Origin: Liopterus haemorrhoidalis
Taxonomy: Eukaryota > Arthropoda > Insecta > Coleoptera > Dytiscidae
Direction: 5' to 3'
DNA length: 64,000 nt
NCBI GenBank assembly: GCA_963971575.1
Contig: OZ020616.1
Coordinates: 9,905,934 to 9,969,933, forward strand
In this document: piece after piece, positions 33,890 through 44,077 of the stretch
Layout: every line of letters starts with the position of its first letter
Position numbering within the stretch: position 1 is the first letter of the stretch
Position numbers and translations under genes: made by a program
Notes under the pieces: model-generated
The model's database searches: none
The model's input: only the letters and a program-made list of their open reading frames with translations
What the model was told of the DNA's origin: nothing

Positions 33890-34248
33890 CCCATTAGAGC
33901 CCCTCGACAACTAAATTTGCCATCGTTTTTATTACCTAAAACTCTGATAATTTGAGTCATAGGGCAATGGGCGTGTAATCACTTATTATCTGTACCTTTA
34001 TTTATGTCCCATAATATAAATAAACCACTTGAAATGCATACAAACAAAATAGCCTTAGTTTAAAGAAAGCAGCGTCAAGTTAAATATTTACCACCGGTGC
34101 ATTATGGAAGAATTGTAAGTATAATTTTATTTTCTATGCATGAAAATTGTTTGTTATATGTCAAAATATAAAGAAAAACGTTCATTTTGAATGTTGCTTG
34201 GAAAAGTTTTTAAAGATTTTGGTTTTGAAATGTTCAAAATTGGACTTG

Positions 34249-34302
34249 AAAGTGCGTGGCAACTAAAGTTGCCGGCGGGCAACTTTAGTTGCCACGCACT
34301 TT
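34249..34302. repeat. Perfect hairpin, 25-bp arms, GGCG loop
   Basis: Arms 34249-34273 and 34278-34302 are exact complements and contain GGCAACTAAAGTTGCC, itself palindromic. The same core, one base off, is at the proposed piggyBac left end, so this is probably a subterminal repeat of that element. Confidence 0.85.
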
Positions 34303-34567
34303 ACCTTACTTAATTTATTTAATAAGTGCTTATAAAAATTATGTTATGAACGACTTTTGTTATTTATTATTATTATTATTTCTTTAAGTTGCCATAGAGG
34401 CAAAGATGGGAAAGGACTTTCTTCATGAAATTCTGGCAGTTACTGAAGAAGATAAAGTAATTCCAGAGTCAATTACAGTATGCGCATCTGAAGAATATGG
34501 CATTGACACGGATCAAGGAGGAGATGTTGATCTAGGATTAGTTGGATCATAGGCTCAACTAATCCTA

Positions 34568-35400
34568 TGGTCTATTTCAAAGTAGAAAAAAGTAGATAGC
34601 GCTGCGAACCGAGTAAGATTTACACTGATCAAATACAGTATAGCGGGAAATTTAAAATAAGTTACAACTAGGGCATGGGCGTAGCAACTGGGTTAGCAAG
34701 TGATTTTTTTTTTTTTTAAATAAAAAAGGTTAATAAGATATTGAAATAAACAAGGCAGATAGTACACTTACGTTATTTATACGACATAAATTCAGTTTAA
34801 TGTGAAATTTGAAAAAGTTAAAAAAAATATTAATTTTAAAAATTATGTACTATATATAAAAAGAGAGATTTGGCTAAAAGAGTTTAAACAAAGCAATAAA
34901 ACAAACAATATATCTTCAGAGCTAAAGTTTCTTATTTAAATAATTATTGTAAATAAAAATTAAAAAAATATGTATATATGAAGGTCTAAAAATTATATCA
35001 ATAACTTCTTCTTTGGGCACAATCAACTGGGCTGTCTTTTGGCCTCACATTAGTCCTCTCTCTTGATCTGTTAAATGTCAAGTGTCAAAAAATATTTATG
35101 TCAGATAACCTAAAAAAATATATAACTACGTAAAAACAAATTACATGGAGAATTTTCTCCATAAAATCTACGCCAAGAATATAAATAAAAGTCTAAATAT
35201 GTAAATAATAACAAAATATATGAGAAAAATTAAATAATATAAATAATATATATTTCCAATGTACGACACTGAACATCTGTCAACTTGGACTAAAAACAAT
35301 ATTTTTACAGTGTAATAGGGATGACGATCTAAACCAATCCGAAGCAAGGACAAACAGCTCCTATCTTCTTACACACATTTTTCTACTTTGAAATAGACCA
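34568..35400 (-). mobile_element. TA-target MITE family M, copy 2 (833 bp)
   Basis: It has the same inverted termini as copy 1, TA on both sides (34566-34567, 35401-35402), in reverse orientation. It lies inside the piggyBac remnant and so postdates it. Confidence 0.9.
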
Positions 35401-35402
35401 TA

Positions 35403-36136
35403 GATCATTCCTGCTGGGGTAATATTATATTTTGACAATTTGTTTACTTCGGGAAATTTACCACAAGAACTAATTTTACAAGGTTTGGGCGGGAATGGAA
35501 CATTGCGCCAAAATCGCATATCTCCATCAATGAAACTTGAAGATAAAAAATGCTGGAGTAAAAAATCTCTGCATGCGTTGATTTACTGGCTGTTCGATGG
35601 AAGGATAATATTGTTTTCACTGTTTTGACAAACTGTCATTCTAAAAATCCAATGAAAACATCATCACGATACTCTCGGGTAGAAAAGAAGACCATATCTG
35701 TGCCAGTTCCAGGTCCGATTGCTAAATATAATACTAATATGGGCGGTGTAGACATATCGGATCAATTTGTATCTACTTATGGATGTAGTATAAGAACTAA
35801 AAAATGGTGGTGGCCATTCTTTTCTTGGGCAGTTAGCATATTCTGCGTTCAAGGATGGTTATTATACAGTCGTTTAGGCAATGAAATACCACTTTTAGAG
35901 TTTAGACGGCAATGTGCTGTTTTTATTCTTTTGGTACTCCAAAAGTACAACTTGGAAATAGGCCATCAATGGAGTTTTCTCCTGTGCTAAATGAACTACG
36001 TATAGACCATATTGTTGAACGAGGGGAATCAAAATATCGTCGGTGTCGTGTATGTAATAAAAGAACAATATATATTTGCCGAAAATGTGATGCACCGCTA
36101 CATCCAGTTGCTTGTTTTAAAACGTTTTATTCTTAA
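35403..36136 (+). pseudogene. piggyBac transposase, C-terminal half with frameshifts
   Basis: From 35408 the frame reads IPAGVILYFDNLFTSGN: the Asp of the YFDNxFTS block is the second catalytic Asp (D346 in piggyBac). GNGTLRQNRI follows. After a frameshift near 35625 comes NTNMGGVDISDQ, containing the third catalytic Asp (D447 equivalent), then KKWWWPFFSWAV. After another shift near 35930 comes the cysteine-rich C-terminal domain (RRCRVCNKRTIYICRKCDAP, then LHPVACF), which binds terminal DNA in piggyBac. The first Asp block is missing. Two frameshifts plus the N-terminal loss make it inactive. Confidence 0.9.
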
Positions 36137-36140
36137 AAAC

Positions 36141-36499
36141 ATAAAATAAATTTAAAAAATAATGTTAGTTTCATAGTAAAATAAAATTTTGTATTGCTTA
36201 CATAAAATATTACAGCGTTATTTTATGCAGGAAGGAAATGAAGGGAGCCCTACATCCGCACTGAATACCTGTGCTGATTTTGTAGAAGTGAAATGTTACA
36301 AAAACAAAAGACAGACTACACTTGGCGCATTTTTGCATTGAATTAAATTGTTTGTACCTATTTATTATTTTATTTTTGAATTCATTATTATTTTTTCTTA
36401 AAAGTTTATATTTTTTGGTCATATGTAATTTATAGTTTTGTCCAAGAGTTTATAAAATAAAATTATTGAAAGAAAAATATGCATTGTTTAATTTTATGT
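36141..36499. other. Unassigned
   Basis: AT-rich; it may contain the 3' end of the piggyBac-like element, but no TTAA-flanked terminus complementary to the left end is visible. Confidence 0.4.
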
Positions 36500-36581
36500 G
36501 AAATTCGCTTAATTGGGGCAGCCGCTTAATTGGGCCAAAATGCCTAAGTCCCGATGTGTCCCAATTAAGCGGAATTGACTG
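36500..36581. mobile_element. Tigger/pogo terminus (solo end)
   Basis: CCCAATTAAGCGGAATTGACTG followed by TA (the 22 bases lie at 36560-36581) is a Tigger-type end. CGCTTAATTGGGGCAGCCGC upstream (36506-36525) repeats the motif inverted. No second end or transposase is attached. Confidence 0.65.
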
Positions 36582-36844
36582 TACATTCAATCAGAAAAAT
36601 TTATGTAGATAAAAGATTTGTTTTTACATTTTAAACAATATTCGTTTTTAATTTTTTTCTGTTAAGTAAATAATAAGGGAGTTATATAAAAATTAAATTT
36701 TTTAAGTTTTCCCGCCATAACTCTTTAAATATACATCCAATTAAAGAAATATATTTAGATGAAAGATTTGCCTTTCCATTTTAAACAATATTCATTTTTA
36801 ATTTTTTTCTGTTAAGTTATTTCCGTTAAGGGATAAATTCCGGA

Positions 36845-37070
36845 AATTCTTCCTGATTTATCCTCTTTTTTTTGTCTCCCAATGTCAAACAAAAAATGCG
36901 TGGACAGCGATTTTCATCATCTCAACAAGCTGTTGAAGCCTTCGAAAACCATGCTTTTGAGATACCAACTTAAGAGTGGAAAAAATGTTTCGAGAATTGG
37001 TTTGAACACATGCAAAAGTGTATAAATCTTAAAGGCGCATATATTGAAAAGCAATAAAACAGTTTGTTCA
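36845..37070 (+). pseudogene. Mariner transposase C-terminal fragment
   Basis: Broken frames give NVKQKMRGQRFSS-like text, QQAVEAFENHAFEIP, then EWKKCFENWFEHMQKCINLK and GAY.EKQ. This matches, domain for domain, the fragments at 49189-49510 and the 3' part expected for 58852-59960, so three copies of one mariner family are present. The catalytic region is absent except for a damaged PDLSS..FF block at its start. Confidence 0.75.
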
Positions 37071-38295
37071 AAAAAAAAATTTTTTTTTGTTTTCATAAAA
37101 ACTTAAAACGTAGCCATCGTATTAACATTATAGCAAAACTAGCTTATATGTAATATAAAAAGAAATAACGTCCGAAGTATAGACGCGTCAGCTAGTAACA
37201 AATAAAGACCGAACCAACAGGAAGAAATTTCTAGTCGTAAGAAAAAAATAGATTCCTTTCGGCCACCCTGTAGTGTTGTACTGTACTTCAATATGCGGAA
37301 AGCTACGTTATTAAATCAGATAATAATTAATTTTTAAGTAAGCTCACGTACTTAGCTACTGAATAATTTACTAAAAAACTATTTCCGTTCCACATCAAAA
37401 AACTCGTTCTGCGGTTGAGCTATCGTATTTTATGTATTCTACATTTCATCTTAGCTTTTACATCTCAATCCATCAATAATTCAACACAAGAACTCTCTTT
37501 GTCAAACTACTTGTTTTAACGTACCGTCTGTCAGTTTGTCCATTAATAATTAATTGTTAATATCAGTTTTGGTCAGAGCTATTTAACTCTTTAGTAGATA
37601 TGATGCTGAATATTTAATTAGAGCTCGGTTAATTGCCCATAGTACTTAGCACTGTAAGTGTTACGCTCTGGTTAAATATTTAAAAGGGTATGTTAAGCTT
37701 AATTTTAGAATATATAAGTTAAGGAAGTATACAGGACATAATGAAGAGTTACCAGTCACTGTAAATTGTTCTATTTTACACTGAGTTGAGACGATCTCCT
37801 TGCTTCGCATTTGCGTTTAAATCTGTGTGCAAAAGTGCATACAGATACGCATCATCAAAACACGACATAAGACGGAAAATGCATCTCTTTGCGAATTCAT
37901 GTCTTTCCGTGGTTTTTATGCGCTTCTTTGCGTAGAATTTTGTTGTATACGAACTAGCATGTCTAACCGTACATATCTTTACTTACAATTTGTTGCAAGA
38001 AGAGAAACATAAAATAAAGCAGTGCTACTCAAAATATACGCGGAGCTATACCGGTACGCGAGTTCCCAAAAAAGAAAGAAGTAATAGTAATTAAACAGTA
38101 GTGCATCCAGAGGCAGTTACAGTTTTTATAAAAAGTATTATTAATTTGTAGATAAGTAAGGTTACTCCTGGTAGTATAAATTGGGTCATAGGTCTCGATA
38201 TCAATGTGTAAATCTTTTATATGTGTATTTTTTTATTGTAATGTATCACGTTTTGTATAATTATTGTATTACTGTTGCTTCTTATACGAAATATA
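37071..38295. other. Unassigned, one hAT-like end
   Basis: No gene is supported (frame 37827-38012 is featureless). AGTGCTACTCAAAATATACG near 38022-38041 resembles a hAT left terminus. No partner was identified. Confidence 0.35.
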
Positions 38296-39684
38296 GGGGA
38301 GATGTGGGGACGGTGGCACACATTTTGGTTTTCTGTACCTAACATCTTCAATTTTGAATTTTTTAAATAAATCTTTTCGCCACTTAATACTTATAATGTC
38401 GTTGTTTAAATAACCTGTTAAAAATTAATGTCCTTATCACGTGCCATTTATAATTAATATTTTTGTTGACCTCTGCAATTGTGCCACTGTACCTATACGT
38501 GAGGGTACAGTGAAACAGCATTAGGGATACAGTGGAACAGTAAATATAATAGGTATCTAAAGAATCTGTATATGTATAAATAATTTTTACTGAAACTTCA
38601 ATTCAATGTCTTTAAAAATAAATCATCTGAAAGGTACTGAAAAATTTATAATATTGAAAAAAAATCAAATTTTTTGGAACAAACTACTAAGTAATTAAAT
38701 AATGTATATAAATATATAAATGTAAATTTATTATTAATATAAAAAAATAAACTTTGGTAAGTTCCTTGGAAGGAGTCAGTTTTGATAGATTTTATTTTAA
38801 TGTTAATTATATTTCATTAAATTTACTGTAAAAATCAGTCTAAACGGTGTTTTGTGCTACCAGACGGCGCAGGAGATGGTAAAACTTTTATCAGCTCTGA
38901 TTTTTTAAATGCGTAATTTTCATTTGTTTTAATAAATTTAAAGAGTAGAGTCAGCCGTCGGAGATATGTTACAACAATATCGTCAGTCGTTATTTCTAAG
39001 ATTTCCCCTATAGAGTGGCTCTTCATTTTATTCTTTCCGTATCCTTCAAATGTTAAGGCATATTGCCTTACTTTAATATCCTTGTTTACGGAGTCTGTCG
39101 AATCTGTATCACATTCAGAGTCAACATTATCATCTGAGTTTGAATTCTCATCAATATTGACATCAGTATCAGATGTGTCTGAACTTACAAGACTATCTTT
39201 TAATTTTCTGATCTTTTTTATTTTGAGCAGCTTAGAATTATTCTTCTAACTCGTACCCACGTACGTGGGTACAGTGGCTCACTGTACCACTGTATCCACA
39301 TAACACGCGTGCCACTGTTAACCTAATTTCACGAACATTTTATCAAATATAATAAATGATATAGTTTAGAACATTAGTAATTGCTTTAAACTGTAGACAA
39401 ATGACCAATTTACAACATGTAATACAAAATTTCTTACTAATTTAGTTGTGTCTCGTTCTAATAAAAATTTTCTCGTTACGAAAAACTATAGTTTGCCTAC
39501 CTCAAATCAACATTTTCATCATAGATGGTGGGACTTAAATTTATAGACTCAAAATGTGGATAGTATAATTTCTTAGTATCAGAGGGGCCTATATATACCC
39601 AAACAGACCTGAAAATATTCTATATTTCAAAGATATTTCAAATGTTCCACTGTACCAATTATGCCACCGTCCCCACATCTTCCC
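38296..39684 (-). mobile_element. pogo-like DNA transposon, TA target
   Basis: Inverted ends GGGGAGATGTGGGGACGGTG and (complement of) CACCGTCCCCACATCTTCCC lie between TA dinucleotides (38294-38295, 39685-39686). Internal repeats of GTACAGTGG/CCACTGTACC occur near both ends. At 1389 bp it keeps only the 3' part of a transposase. Confidence 0.85.
38835..39240 (-). CDS. pogo-like transposase C-terminal fragment
   Basis: On the minus strand an open frame runs through an acidic Ser/Asp-rich stretch (ENSNSDDNVDSECDTDSTDS), then VRQYALTFEGYGKNKMKSHS and IGEILEITTDDIVVTYLRRL, ending VLPSPAPSGSTKHRLD. An acidic linker followed by a small beta-rich tail ending 'VLPxP' is what I know from the C-termini of insect pogo/Tigger-like transposases. 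It has no ATG at the frame start and no DDE core. Family assignment is by this pattern and by the terminal repeats. Not functional as a transposase. Confidence 0.55.
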
Positions 39685-39944
39685 TATATAATTTGTAGAT
39701 TCTCTTTTTATGATTAATTTGTGGATATTCTTTAAGAGCAGGTATTATTTTTCCAAAGCACGTATTCTTGAAACCTATTTTTTATTTTAGTAAATATTTG
39801 AGAAAGAATACATTTTAAAGGGGGATAAGGTGACTTTTTTAAAGTTAAAGTTATATAGTGTGATTCAAGTAATAATTTTATTGCATTTTACATAACCTTT
39901 CATTTAAGAAACTGAATAACCTACTGTTTAACTTCTGTTTAATT

Positions 39945-40191
39945 CAACGGCGTAGCCAGGAAATTTGTTTGGAGAGGGCCCGGAAGACAAAATTATTTAA
40001 AATATAAATAATGTTCTCACTTAAAAAAAAGTCGTTCTCTCCAAGTCCAAGTGATGAGCAAAAAAAGGTCCTCACCTCCTAAAATACAAGTGAGGAGCGA
40101 AAAAAAGGTCTTCACATCCAAAATACAAGTAATAGCAAAAAACAAAAAGCCCTCACCTCCTTTATTGCCCCCCCCCTTGGCTTCGCCACTG
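39945..40191. mobile_element. hAT MITE (247 bp), 8-bp TSD
   Basis: The flanks GTTTAATT (39937-39944 and 40192-40199) match exactly. The ends CAACGGCGTAGCCAGG and CCTTGGCTTCGCCACTG are imperfectly inverted. The interior has AAGTCCAAGTGATGAGCAAA / AATACAAGTGAGGAGC tandem-like segments and a C run at 40169-40177. Confidence 0.8.
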
Positions 40192-40245
40192 GTTTAATTT
40201 AATATTATAATAATATTGGTTAGATGAGTTACGTCCGTAAGTTAG

Positions 40246-40491
40246 TAATTATAGTTGAAGGTAATGGGATTCGGACCAGTCAGAAAATAAAAACAAATTT
40301 ATTAACTTCGCTAACGTTTCGATTTTATTTGGACAATATGATGTGTTCGTTATTAATTTTAAAACTTTTATTTTATATCGTGACTATTAAGCTCTGATGA
40401 AGATTTAAATAAAATCGAAACGTTAGCGAAGTTAATAAATTTGTTTTTATTTTCTGACTGGTCCGAATCCCATTACCTTCAACTATAATTA
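40246..40491. repeat. Perfect palindrome, 85-bp arms, with hammerhead-like motif
   Basis: Arms 40246-40330 and 40407-40491 are exact complements around a 76-bp loop. Both arms contain CTTCGCTAACGTTTCG. Flanking GTTACGTCCGT-type text (40230) is also shared with the insert at 25745-25972. The breakpoint of the left arm falls inside stem II of the ribozyme-like motif, so only the right side has the complete motif. Confidence 0.9.
40385..40437 (+). ncRNA. Hammerhead ribozyme-like motif (copy 2)
   Basis: Order: TATTAA-GCT, CTGATGA (40394-40400), A, stem II GATTT-AAATA-AAATC, GAAA, CGTT, AGC-GAAG-TTAATA. Stem I pairs GCT/AGC and TATTAA/TTAATA, with GAAG unpaired. Compared with copy 1, stem II and the outer stem I differ in sequence yet still pair. 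The extra A after CTGATGA is shared with copy 1. Confidence 0.5.
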
Positions 40492-40604
40492 TAATAATAT
40501 ATATGTTATAATATTAAATATACTTAATAAAGTGTACATCTCAAATATATCAATTTTTTCGTCATAAGTCAAGTTATTTTCTTGTTGAAATTATAATCCA
40601 ATTA

Positions 40605-41424
40605 TGGTCTATTTCAAAGTAGAAAAATGTGTGTAAGAAGATAGGAGCTGTTTGTCCTTGCTTCGGATTGGTTTAGATCGTCAACCCTATTACACTGTAA
40701 AAATATTGTTTTTAGTCCAAGTTGACAGATGTTCAGTGTCGTACATTGGAAATATATATTATTTATATTATTTAATTTTTCTCATATATTTTGTTATTAT
40801 TTACATATTTAGACTTTTATTTATATTCTTGGCGTAGATTTTATGGAGAAAATTCTCCATGTAATTTGTTTTTACGCAGTTATATATTTTTTTAGGTTAT
40901 CTGACATATAAATATTTTTTGACAGTTGACAATTAATAGATCAAGAAAGAGGACTAATGTGAGGCCAAAAGACAGCCCAGCTGATTGTGCCCAAGGAAGA
41001 AGTTATTGATATAATTTTGAGATCTTCATAGATACATACATTTTTAATTTTTATTTACAATAATTATTTAAATAAGAAACTTTAGCTCTGAAGATATATT
41101 GTTTGTTTTATTGCTTTGTTTAAACTCTTTTAGCCAAATCTCTCTTTTTATATATAGTACATAATTTTTAAAATTATTATTTTTTTTTAACTTTTTCAAA
41201 TTTCCCATTAAACTGAATTTATGTCGTATAAATAACGTAAGTGTATTATCTGCCTTGTTTATTTCAATATCTTATTAACCTTTTTTACATTTAAAAAAAA
41301 ATCACTTGCTAACCCATGCCCTAGTTGTAACTTATTTTAAATTTCCTGCTATACTGTATTTGATCAGTGTAAATCGTACTCGGTTCGCAGCGCTATCTAC
41401 TTTTTTCTACTTTGAAATAGACCA
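40605..41424 (+). mobile_element. TA-target MITE family M, copy 3 (820 bp)
   Basis: It has the same termini and orientation as copy 1, with TA on both sides (40603-40604, 41425-41426). It has lost a few bases near the 3' side (after CACTTGCTAACCCA) relative to copies 1 and 2. Confidence 0.9.
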
Positions 41425-41426
41425 TA

Positions 41427-42767
41427 GTGGTATTATTTGTCATTACAAATGACAACTAACAAAAAATAATAAAATTAAATGAGAGTGTTCAATTGTTATA
41501 ATTCACAGCACTCTTAGTACAATTGTAAGACTATGACTTGTTTATATTGTATTCAGAATAAAATTACCTTTCAAATAAGTGAAAAACAATTGTATATTCC
41601 CATTTAAAATAAGAAACTTTCAGACATATTTTGAGAACCACTGGTAGAAACAAAAAATTGTGTAGCTCGTCGATATTTTCTTATAAAATGGCAATTGTTG
41701 TCTAATTAAGCCATCCTCGTAGCTATTATAGTTCTCGAGATAGTAATGATAAATAAATTAAAATCAACAGGATGTTTCATTTTTTAACATTTTTTATTTA
41801 TATTGAAATTTTGAATTACTTGTTTACAAAATAAATAAAATATAAAAGAAATGTGTCAACTTTTATTATATTCATTTTCCGGTATAAATTAATATTACTA
41901 CGAATGATTCAATAATATTTTTCCCAAATATAGTACCAGTTTGTGGCTCATTGAAATAAAATCTGTCGTTCCGCCACATCAAATAGTTTAAGAAGCACTG
42001 GTCTAAAGCACAAGTGGTGGAACTTCTTCAGATGAACTAGCATACACTCAGACATTCTGTTTGAGTCAATAAAGAAATCTCTTGTCGATACCGAGGCCAA
42101 TTTTCGTATGTATGAGTTGCATACCGCAATAGGTGGGTAGCCAAATGACTAAAAAGCACATACGAAATGAAAAATCAAGCAAGAACAATTAAAGAAAGCA
42201 GAGCTGTGCTCAATAAAAAATACTCAATAAAAGTATTTAAATACCAAATACCGATCTAAGTATTTGAAATAATGTATTTGAAATACTAGAAGTATTTCCA
42301 ATACTATTAATGTAATTGAAATACAAAAAGTACTTCAAATATCAACAAACGATTGAATTGCTCAACTATTTGAAGTATTGTTTCTTAAGTATTTCAATTA
42401 CGAAAAGTTTATGGTGTACCCAAAATTTTATTCCCGTACTGGCTGCGCGCGCATAAATATCTGTTAACCATATATGTATTGTATTTTCTCGATTATTTAT
42501 TTATTGAAAAATGGTAATCGAAAGAAAAGTATACTAAGCGAAATGCGCAGAATGCACATTCCGCGCTGGTTGCACAATATACTATTTTCTAATTTTGCAA
42601 TGGAACGGAAATATTTGCAAAAAAAATTTTTTGGCAGTTTTTTCGAAGTTTTTTTCGTAGTTTCGAATTTTAATTGCAAAATGTGACCTCGAAAACAGCA
42701 CTAAAAGACCTGTAAATCGCACCAATTTTCAAAACTTTCTTTCGAAAACTAGGTATTTCCTGAACTA
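41427..42767. other. Unassigned, with hAT-like ends
   Basis: TTTTGAGAACCACTGG (41634-41649) and AGTTTAAGAAGCACTGG (41986-42002) look like right ends of hAT MITEs whose left ends I could not find. 42225-42400 is rich in AGTATTTGAAATA variants in both orientations, like subterminal repeats of another hAT. No gene. Confidence 0.4.
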
Positions 42768-44077
42768 CAAGGTGTCTCAAAAGAAATTTTATACTTAGTG
42801 GATCGATTAAAAAAAAAGTAAGCCGTATATAGAAAAAATGTTTATTAATTATTAAAATACACTTTTTGGGGGTTTATTTCTTAAAAATAATATCGTCTAA
42901 ATGTAGACCCTCGCGTTCTCGGCACTCATTTAATCGAACAGTAAAATTACTTATGACGTCTCGACAGGTGGACTCAGGGATGGCTGCCATTTCGTGACGG
43001 ATATTTTCTTTCAAATGCGCCAGTGAAGTCGGTTTATTGGCGTAAACTTTAGATTTAAGATAACCCCATAGAAAAAAGTCCATAGGGGTTAAATCTGGAC
43101 TGCGTGGAGGCCAATTTATGTCACCTCTCCGGGAGATCAATTTGTCTGAGAAAATTTCACGAACACGTGGCAGAGACATATTGGACGTGTGTGAAGTTGC
43201 TCCGTCCTGTTGGAACCATGTTCTTTGGTTATAGTCAGGAAAGTTTTGCAGTTCAGGTACCAAGAAGTTGTCTAACATCTCCACATAACGCTCTGAATTC
43301 ACTGTAACTGCACGCCCCCTTTCGTTTTCAAAAAAGTAAGGGCCGATAATTCCTCGCGCCGACATCGCAGCCCATACGGTCACTTTAGGCGAATGTAGGG
43401 GTTTCTGATGTTTGCGTTTCGGATTCGTTGCACTCCAGTAGCGGCAGTTCTGCTTATTTACGTGGCCATTAAGATGAAAATGAGCTTCATCCGAAAACAA
43501 AATGTTGGTAAACGTTGAAAATCGCTCAATCACCTGATTTACGAAATTAAGCCTCTGACTGGCATCTTGGGGCTTTAATTCTTGCACCAATTGAATTTTG
43601 TAGGGTTGCAGCTTTAGGTCTTTGTGCATAATGCGATGTAATGATGATCTATGCACATTTAAAGCACTTGCGCGCTTCCGAATTGAAAGGTTCGGGTCGT
43701 CACGAACAGACTGATTAACATTCTCCACGTTTTCTACCGTTCTTGATGACCTAGGTCGCCCGGATTTTGATTTATCCAGCGTTGTACCAGTCTCTTCAAA
43801 CTTTTTAACCCAATGTCGAATGAGAGGAATTCTGGGCGCATCATTTAAGTGGCGAAAACCTCGAATACTGCAGAATTTTCTACGCGCTACAGTTGCCGAA
43901 TCACCGTTTTTGTAAAACTCTTGCACGAACAACGCGCGGTTTGCTCCCGAGAAACGCTCCATAGCGACTGAATTCCCAAGAGCCAGGCTACCGATTGACA
44001 TAACCCCCGCGCCCCTCGGATACGTTGCGTTCACGCAGTAAGCTAAATAAATATAAAATTTCTTTTGAGACACCTTG
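42768..44077 (-). mobile_element. DD41D Tc1/mariner element, apparently complete
   Basis: A perfect 26-bp terminal inverted repeat starts CAAGGTGTCTCAAAAGAAAT at both ends. The left flank is TA (42766-42767); the right flank is CA then TA, so the target duplication is imperfect. The 1310-bp element contains one uninterrupted transposase frame. Confidence 0.9.
42874..43962 (-). CDS. DD41D Tc1/mariner transposase, intact
   Basis: It catalyses cut-and-paste transposition. The ATG at 43962 (MERFSGANRALFVQEFYKNG) is chosen because homologous transposases begin near here; the frame extends upstream into the terminal repeat, and another ATG is at 44001. The product is 362 aa. It has two HTH motifs (residues ~5-60; SIRKRASALNVHRSSLHRIM at ~105-125) and a GRPRSSRT hook-like linker at ~85. 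Catalytic blocks are LFSDEAHFHLNG, WFQQDGATSHTS and NWPPRSPDLTPMDFFLWGYL. There are 41 residues between the second and third Asp (DD41D, as in rosa/Visitor-type elements). No stop or frameshift is visible, so it may be recently active. It is alone in the element. Confidence 0.92.
   Translation of the reverse strand: MERFSGANRALFVQEFYKNGDSATVARRKFCSIRGFRHLNDAPRIPLIRHWVKKFEETGTTLDKSKSGRPRSSRTVENVENVNQSVRDDPNLSIRKRASALNVHRSSLHRIMHKDLKLQPYKIQLVQELKPQDASQRLNFVNQVIERFSTFTNILFSDEAHFHLNGHVNKQNCRYWSATNPKRKHQKPLHSPKVTVWAAMSARGIIGPYFFENERGRAVTVNSERYVEMLDNFLVPELQNFPDYNQRTWFQQDGATSHTSNMSLPRVREIFSDKLISRRGDINWPPRSPDLTPMDFFLWGYLKSKVYANKPTSLAHLKENIRHEMAAIPESTCRDVISNFTVRLNECREREGLHLDDIIFKK

Larger units (their letters stand above)
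33890..36140 (+). mobile_element. piggyBac-like element, broken, carrying MITE M copy 2
   Basis: The left end is taken at TTAA (33886-33889) followed by CCATTAGAGCCCC, as piggyBac elements insert at TTAA. A subterminal GACAACTAAATTTGCC recurs, improved, in the large hairpin at 34249-34302. An acidic N-terminal-like frame (34406-34549: EILAVTEEDKVIPESI) is separated by MITE M from the C-terminal transposase half. No matching right terminus was found, so the 3' boundary is only the stop codon region. Confidence 0.65.

Noticed and set aside
34116..34405. Two-exon start of the piggyBac gene (ATGGAAGAATT then GTAAGT, acceptor near 34388)
   Set aside because: No acceptor position that I tried joins the short first exon in frame to MGKDFLHEIL, so I did not annotate an intron.
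30814..40837. Conserved 61-codon hydrophobic frame in the three MITE M copies
   Set aside because: Conservation follows from recent copying. The few differences (I/V, A/G, F/L, H/Q) are all amino-acid changing, and the first codons lie next to the terminal repeat.
42510..42690. Overlapping 70- and 60-aa frames at 42474-42686 and 42497-42679
   Set aside because: Antisense pair with basic/Phe-rich composition and no domain; likely chance frames next to the DD41D element.
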